This document shows positions 62,070 to 64,000 of a stretch of 64,000 bases of DNA, piece by piece. Source of the stretch: Flavivirga jejuensis (GTDB lineage: Bacteria; Bacteroidota; Bacteroidia; Flavobacteriales; Flavobacteriaceae); contig NZ_JAUOEL010000007.1 in assembly GCF_030540765.1 (NCBI RefSeq), forward strand, positions 1 through 64,000, read 5' to 3'. The notes under the pieces are model-generated. The model was not told where the DNA came from. It saw only the letters and a program-made list of their open reading frames with translations, and searched no databases. How positions within the stretch are numbered: the stretch's first letter is position 1; the number at the start of each line of letters is the position of its first letter. The position numbers were made by a program, and so were the translations under genes.

Positions 62070-63854
62070 ATGTTAAAAATTACTCCGTTTTTATTTTTAA
62101 GAAAATCTGCAATAATTATTATCCTATTAGTAGTTGGAAATTGCCATGCACAACGTAAGGAAATGAATGCCGCTAAAAAGGAATTAAAAGTAGGCAATAT
62201 TTTTAAGGCTGTTAGGTTTGCATCATTGTCACTAAGTATGGATAGTGCAACTAAACGAATGATTAAAATAACACAAGAAATTATTGCTGAAAATCTAGAT
62301 AACGCTTTAATTTTAAAACAAAGCCAGATTTTAGAATTTGATAAAATTGCAAGCAATTACCATCGTGATACATCTGTAATCTATAAAGACTCTATAGTAT
62401 ATAGTATAAAAGGGTTAATGGCATTGCAAGAACGTCTTGGAAATATTTCGGAAAACAAGCTACTTGCTACAAAAAAGCGTGGTAAAAATATTAGTGTACC
62501 AACCACAGATTATACTCCACAATTAAAGGCATCTTTAAGCGCCCTAAAAGAAATAAAAATTAGAGCAGCTAATGATTATCTAAAAGAAGCAAGAGCTAAA
62601 AGTAAGGCAGTAGATATAAGTGAATTGAAAATAGCATTTGAATACTATATTAAGGCTTCTAAATTAAATCCGTCTTTAGAATCTGAATTAAATAGTGAAA
62701 AAACATCAGTTGGAAATGTTATCGGTCAAATTATGCTTAAAGAAGCTAATTCAATGTTGAAAAAAAATGAAAATGTAGAACAAATAGCAAGTGCTTATGA
62801 TATTTTACGATATGCAAAATTTTATTCATCTTCAGACAACATAAGTTTTAAACTAAAGCAAGTAAAGCTTAAACTTCTAAACACCTATTATTCTAAGGTT
62901 AGCAAGCTTTTAGTATTGGATAATTTATCTAAAGAACAGCTAAAAGCGATTGAAAAAGAGGAATACACAGGACATCCAAAAGATGAAAATGGGAACTATA
63001 TTGTAGAAGGCCTTAAAGTCAGTATAGACCCATTTGCTAAAAAACAAGAAACCATTAACACTAAAACAAATAAACAAGGCTTTGTTGATAGTAAAAAACT
63101 TACCAATAAAGCACCTAATAAAAGTAAAACAGTAAGTATATTTAGCTTTAAAAATAGTTATAAGGCTCTAGAATATATTCAAAAATTAATGGAAATTGAT
63201 CCTGATTATAAAAACATTAAATTAATCAAATCAATTGCTGAAAATAGAACCAGATATGTAGATGGTAGAAATAGTGAAACCTATAATACAGCTCAATTTG
63301 GTGATAAAATCTGGATGACTCGAAATTTAAATTATAGAGTTCCAGGTGCTGAATATCAGCTTCAATGTATCAATGAGTCTAAAACTGAAAAAAAAGAGCT
63401 AGGTTATTTTTATAATTGGTATACATTAACAAAATATAACAAGAACTCAAATACTATTAATACACAAGGACTTTGCCCTAAAGGGTGGCGTGTCCCGAAC
63501 GATTCTGATTGGCAATCATTAATTAATGTAATTAATGCAGACAATAGTAAACTAAGTACATTTAATGCGCAATACGGAAGTTCAAATACAATTGCTAATC
63601 CATCTGGTGACAGGTGTACAAAATATATGAATGTACGCATTGGATTTTATTGGTCATCGGGTTTTACAAAAGAAACAATTAATAACACCAATATATTTGG
63701 TGTGAATTACACCACTTTTTCGGGAAATACTAAACGTGTTAGTAAATCTAACCCCACATTTCATAATAGTAATAAAAGCGGAGATGTTCAAGATGGTAAT
63801 GAAAGAGCTAATAAATCTTTTATGAACTGTAGATGCGTAACAGATTTAGAATAA
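62070..63854 (+). CDS. FISUMP-domain protein with TPR-like N-terminus
   Basis: A 594-residue protein. The N-terminus (PFLFLRKSAIIIILLVVGNC HAQ) is a signal peptide, possibly a lipoprotein signal. Residues about 25-390 are charged helical repeats resembling TPR (KELKVGNIFKAVRFASLSLS, AFEYYIKASKLNPSLESELN). The C-terminal 200 residues are a Fib_succ_major (FISUMP) domain: AQFGDKIWMTRNLNYRVPGA, GYFYNWYTLTK, LCPKGWRVPNDSDWQSLINV and a final CRCV. Such domains are found in surface proteins of Fibrobacteres and Bacteroidota. No T9SS tail. It stands alone after repeat M. Confidence 0.8.
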   Translation: MLKITPFLFLRKSAIIIILLVVGNCHAQRKEMNAAKKELKVGNIFKAVRFASLSLSMDSATKRMIKITQEIIAENLDNALILKQSQILEFDKIASNYHRDTSVIYKDSIVYSIKGLMALQERLGNISENKLLATKKRGKNISVPTTDYTPQLKASLSALKEIKIRAANDYLKEARAKSKAVDISELKIAFEYYIKASKLNPSLESELNSEKTSVGNVIGQIMLKEANSMLKKNENVEQIASAYDILRYAKFYSSSDNISFKLKQVKLKLLNTYYSKVSKLLVLDNLSKEQLKAIEKEEYTGHPKDENGNYIVEGLKVSIDPFAKKQETINTKTNKQGFVDSKKLTNKAPNKSKTVSIFSFKNSYKALEYIQKLMEIDPDYKNIKLIKSIAENRTRYVDGRNSETYNTAQFGDKIWMTRNLNYRVPGAEYQLQCINESKTEKKELGYFYNWYTLTKYNKNSNTINTQGLCPKGWRVPNDSDWQSLINVINADNSKLSTFNAQYGSSNTIANPSGDRCTKYMNVRIGFYWSSGFTKETINNTNIFGVNYTTFSGNTKRVSKSNPTFHNSNKSGDVQDGNERANKSFMNCRCVTDLE

Positions 63855-63870
63855 TTTAAACTAATGATTG

Positions 63871-63889
63871 TAATAGAAAATTTCTATTA
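63871..63889 (+). terminator. Small hairpin after the FISUMP gene
   Basis: TAATAGAAA and TTTCTATTA pair around one base, 17 bases after the stop; it lies between converging genes. Confidence 0.4.
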
Positions 63890-63907
63890 ACATAACAGAG
63901 GTGTGAT

Positions 63908-64000
63908 TTAAAGATTTTTAACCTTATTTCTTAACTTACTAGGTACATAGTTATACTTCTTTTTAAAAGCAACAGTAAAATGTTGTGGGTTTTTATAGCC
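63908..64000 (-). CDS. AraC-family regulator, C-terminal end (cut by window edge)
   Basis: The last 30 codons of a minus-strand gene: GYKNPQHFTVAFKKKYNYVP then SKLRNKVKNL and stop. The pattern GYxxxxHFxxxFKKxYxxxPS is the end of the second AraC helix-turn-helix. The rest lies outside the window, so its sensor part is unknown. Confidence 0.85.
   Translation of the reverse strand, partial: GYKNPQHFTVAFKKKYNYVPSKLRNKVKNL

Overview
The window looks like a piece of a Flavobacteriaceae (Bacteroidota) chromosome. The DNA is strongly AT-rich. Promoter-like TAnnTTTG boxes precede several genes. Many large secreted proteins end in type IX secretion (T9SS) sorting tails. There are SusC-type TonB-dependent receptors with STN and carboxypeptidase-like domains, FecI/FecR pairs, DUF4374 lipoproteins, LytS/LytTR pairs and a hybrid two-component system (HTCS) regulator. 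I saw no rRNA, tRNA or CRISPR array. All assignments come from reading the sequence; no database search was run.

Layout. 1-2500: mechanosensitive channel, DUF3817 and VTT membrane proteins. 2.9-8.6 kb: siderophore-type TonB receptor plus DUF4374 lipoprotein, divergent from a LytS/LytTR regulator pair. 8.8-10.3 kb: membrane protein convergent with a PlsC-like acyltransferase. 10.4-36.6 kb: accessory region with an EVE-like/KAP NTPase fusion, T9SS surface proteins (FG-GAP, thrombospondin-3, reprolysin), an HTCS regulator with its secreted neighbour, an unknown hydrophobic protein, a broken defence-type reverse transcriptase, an intact parDE pair and a BspA-like lipoprotein. 37-45 kb: complete minus-strand siderophore operon (FecI, FecR, TonB receptor, DUF4374, DUF3325, DUF3649, PepSY). 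45.6-54.4 kb: second accessory block (LRR T9SS protein, transposase/antitoxin remnant, four-gene unknown cluster, Cys/Trp repeat protein, lipoprotein). 54.9-59.3 kb: second FecI-FecR-TonB receptor locus. 59.4-64 kb: S41 peptidase, two AraC regulators (one cut by the window edge) and a FISUMP-domain protein.

The most unusual structure is a family of intergenic repeats: thirteen copies carrying all or part of the main unit, plus several tail-only fragments, all in the same orientation whichever way the neighbouring genes point. A typical copy has a left module with conserved flanks and a variable centre, then an imperfect palindrome. Copies mark the borders of accessory genes. Pieces of one parDE toxin-antitoxin locus are found beside several copies. 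In one case the last codons of parE and the first codons plus promoter of parD lie about 5 kb apart with three unrelated genes between them, as if cargo had replaced the middle of a toxin-antitoxin cassette. Remnants of defence and addiction genes (reverse transcriptase, DUF262, HigA-like, parDE) sit in the same intergenic spaces. I read this as a cassette-like accessory region with high turnover. The mechanism (integron-like, MITE-like or homologous recombination between repeats) is not shown by the sequence, and no integrase is in the window.
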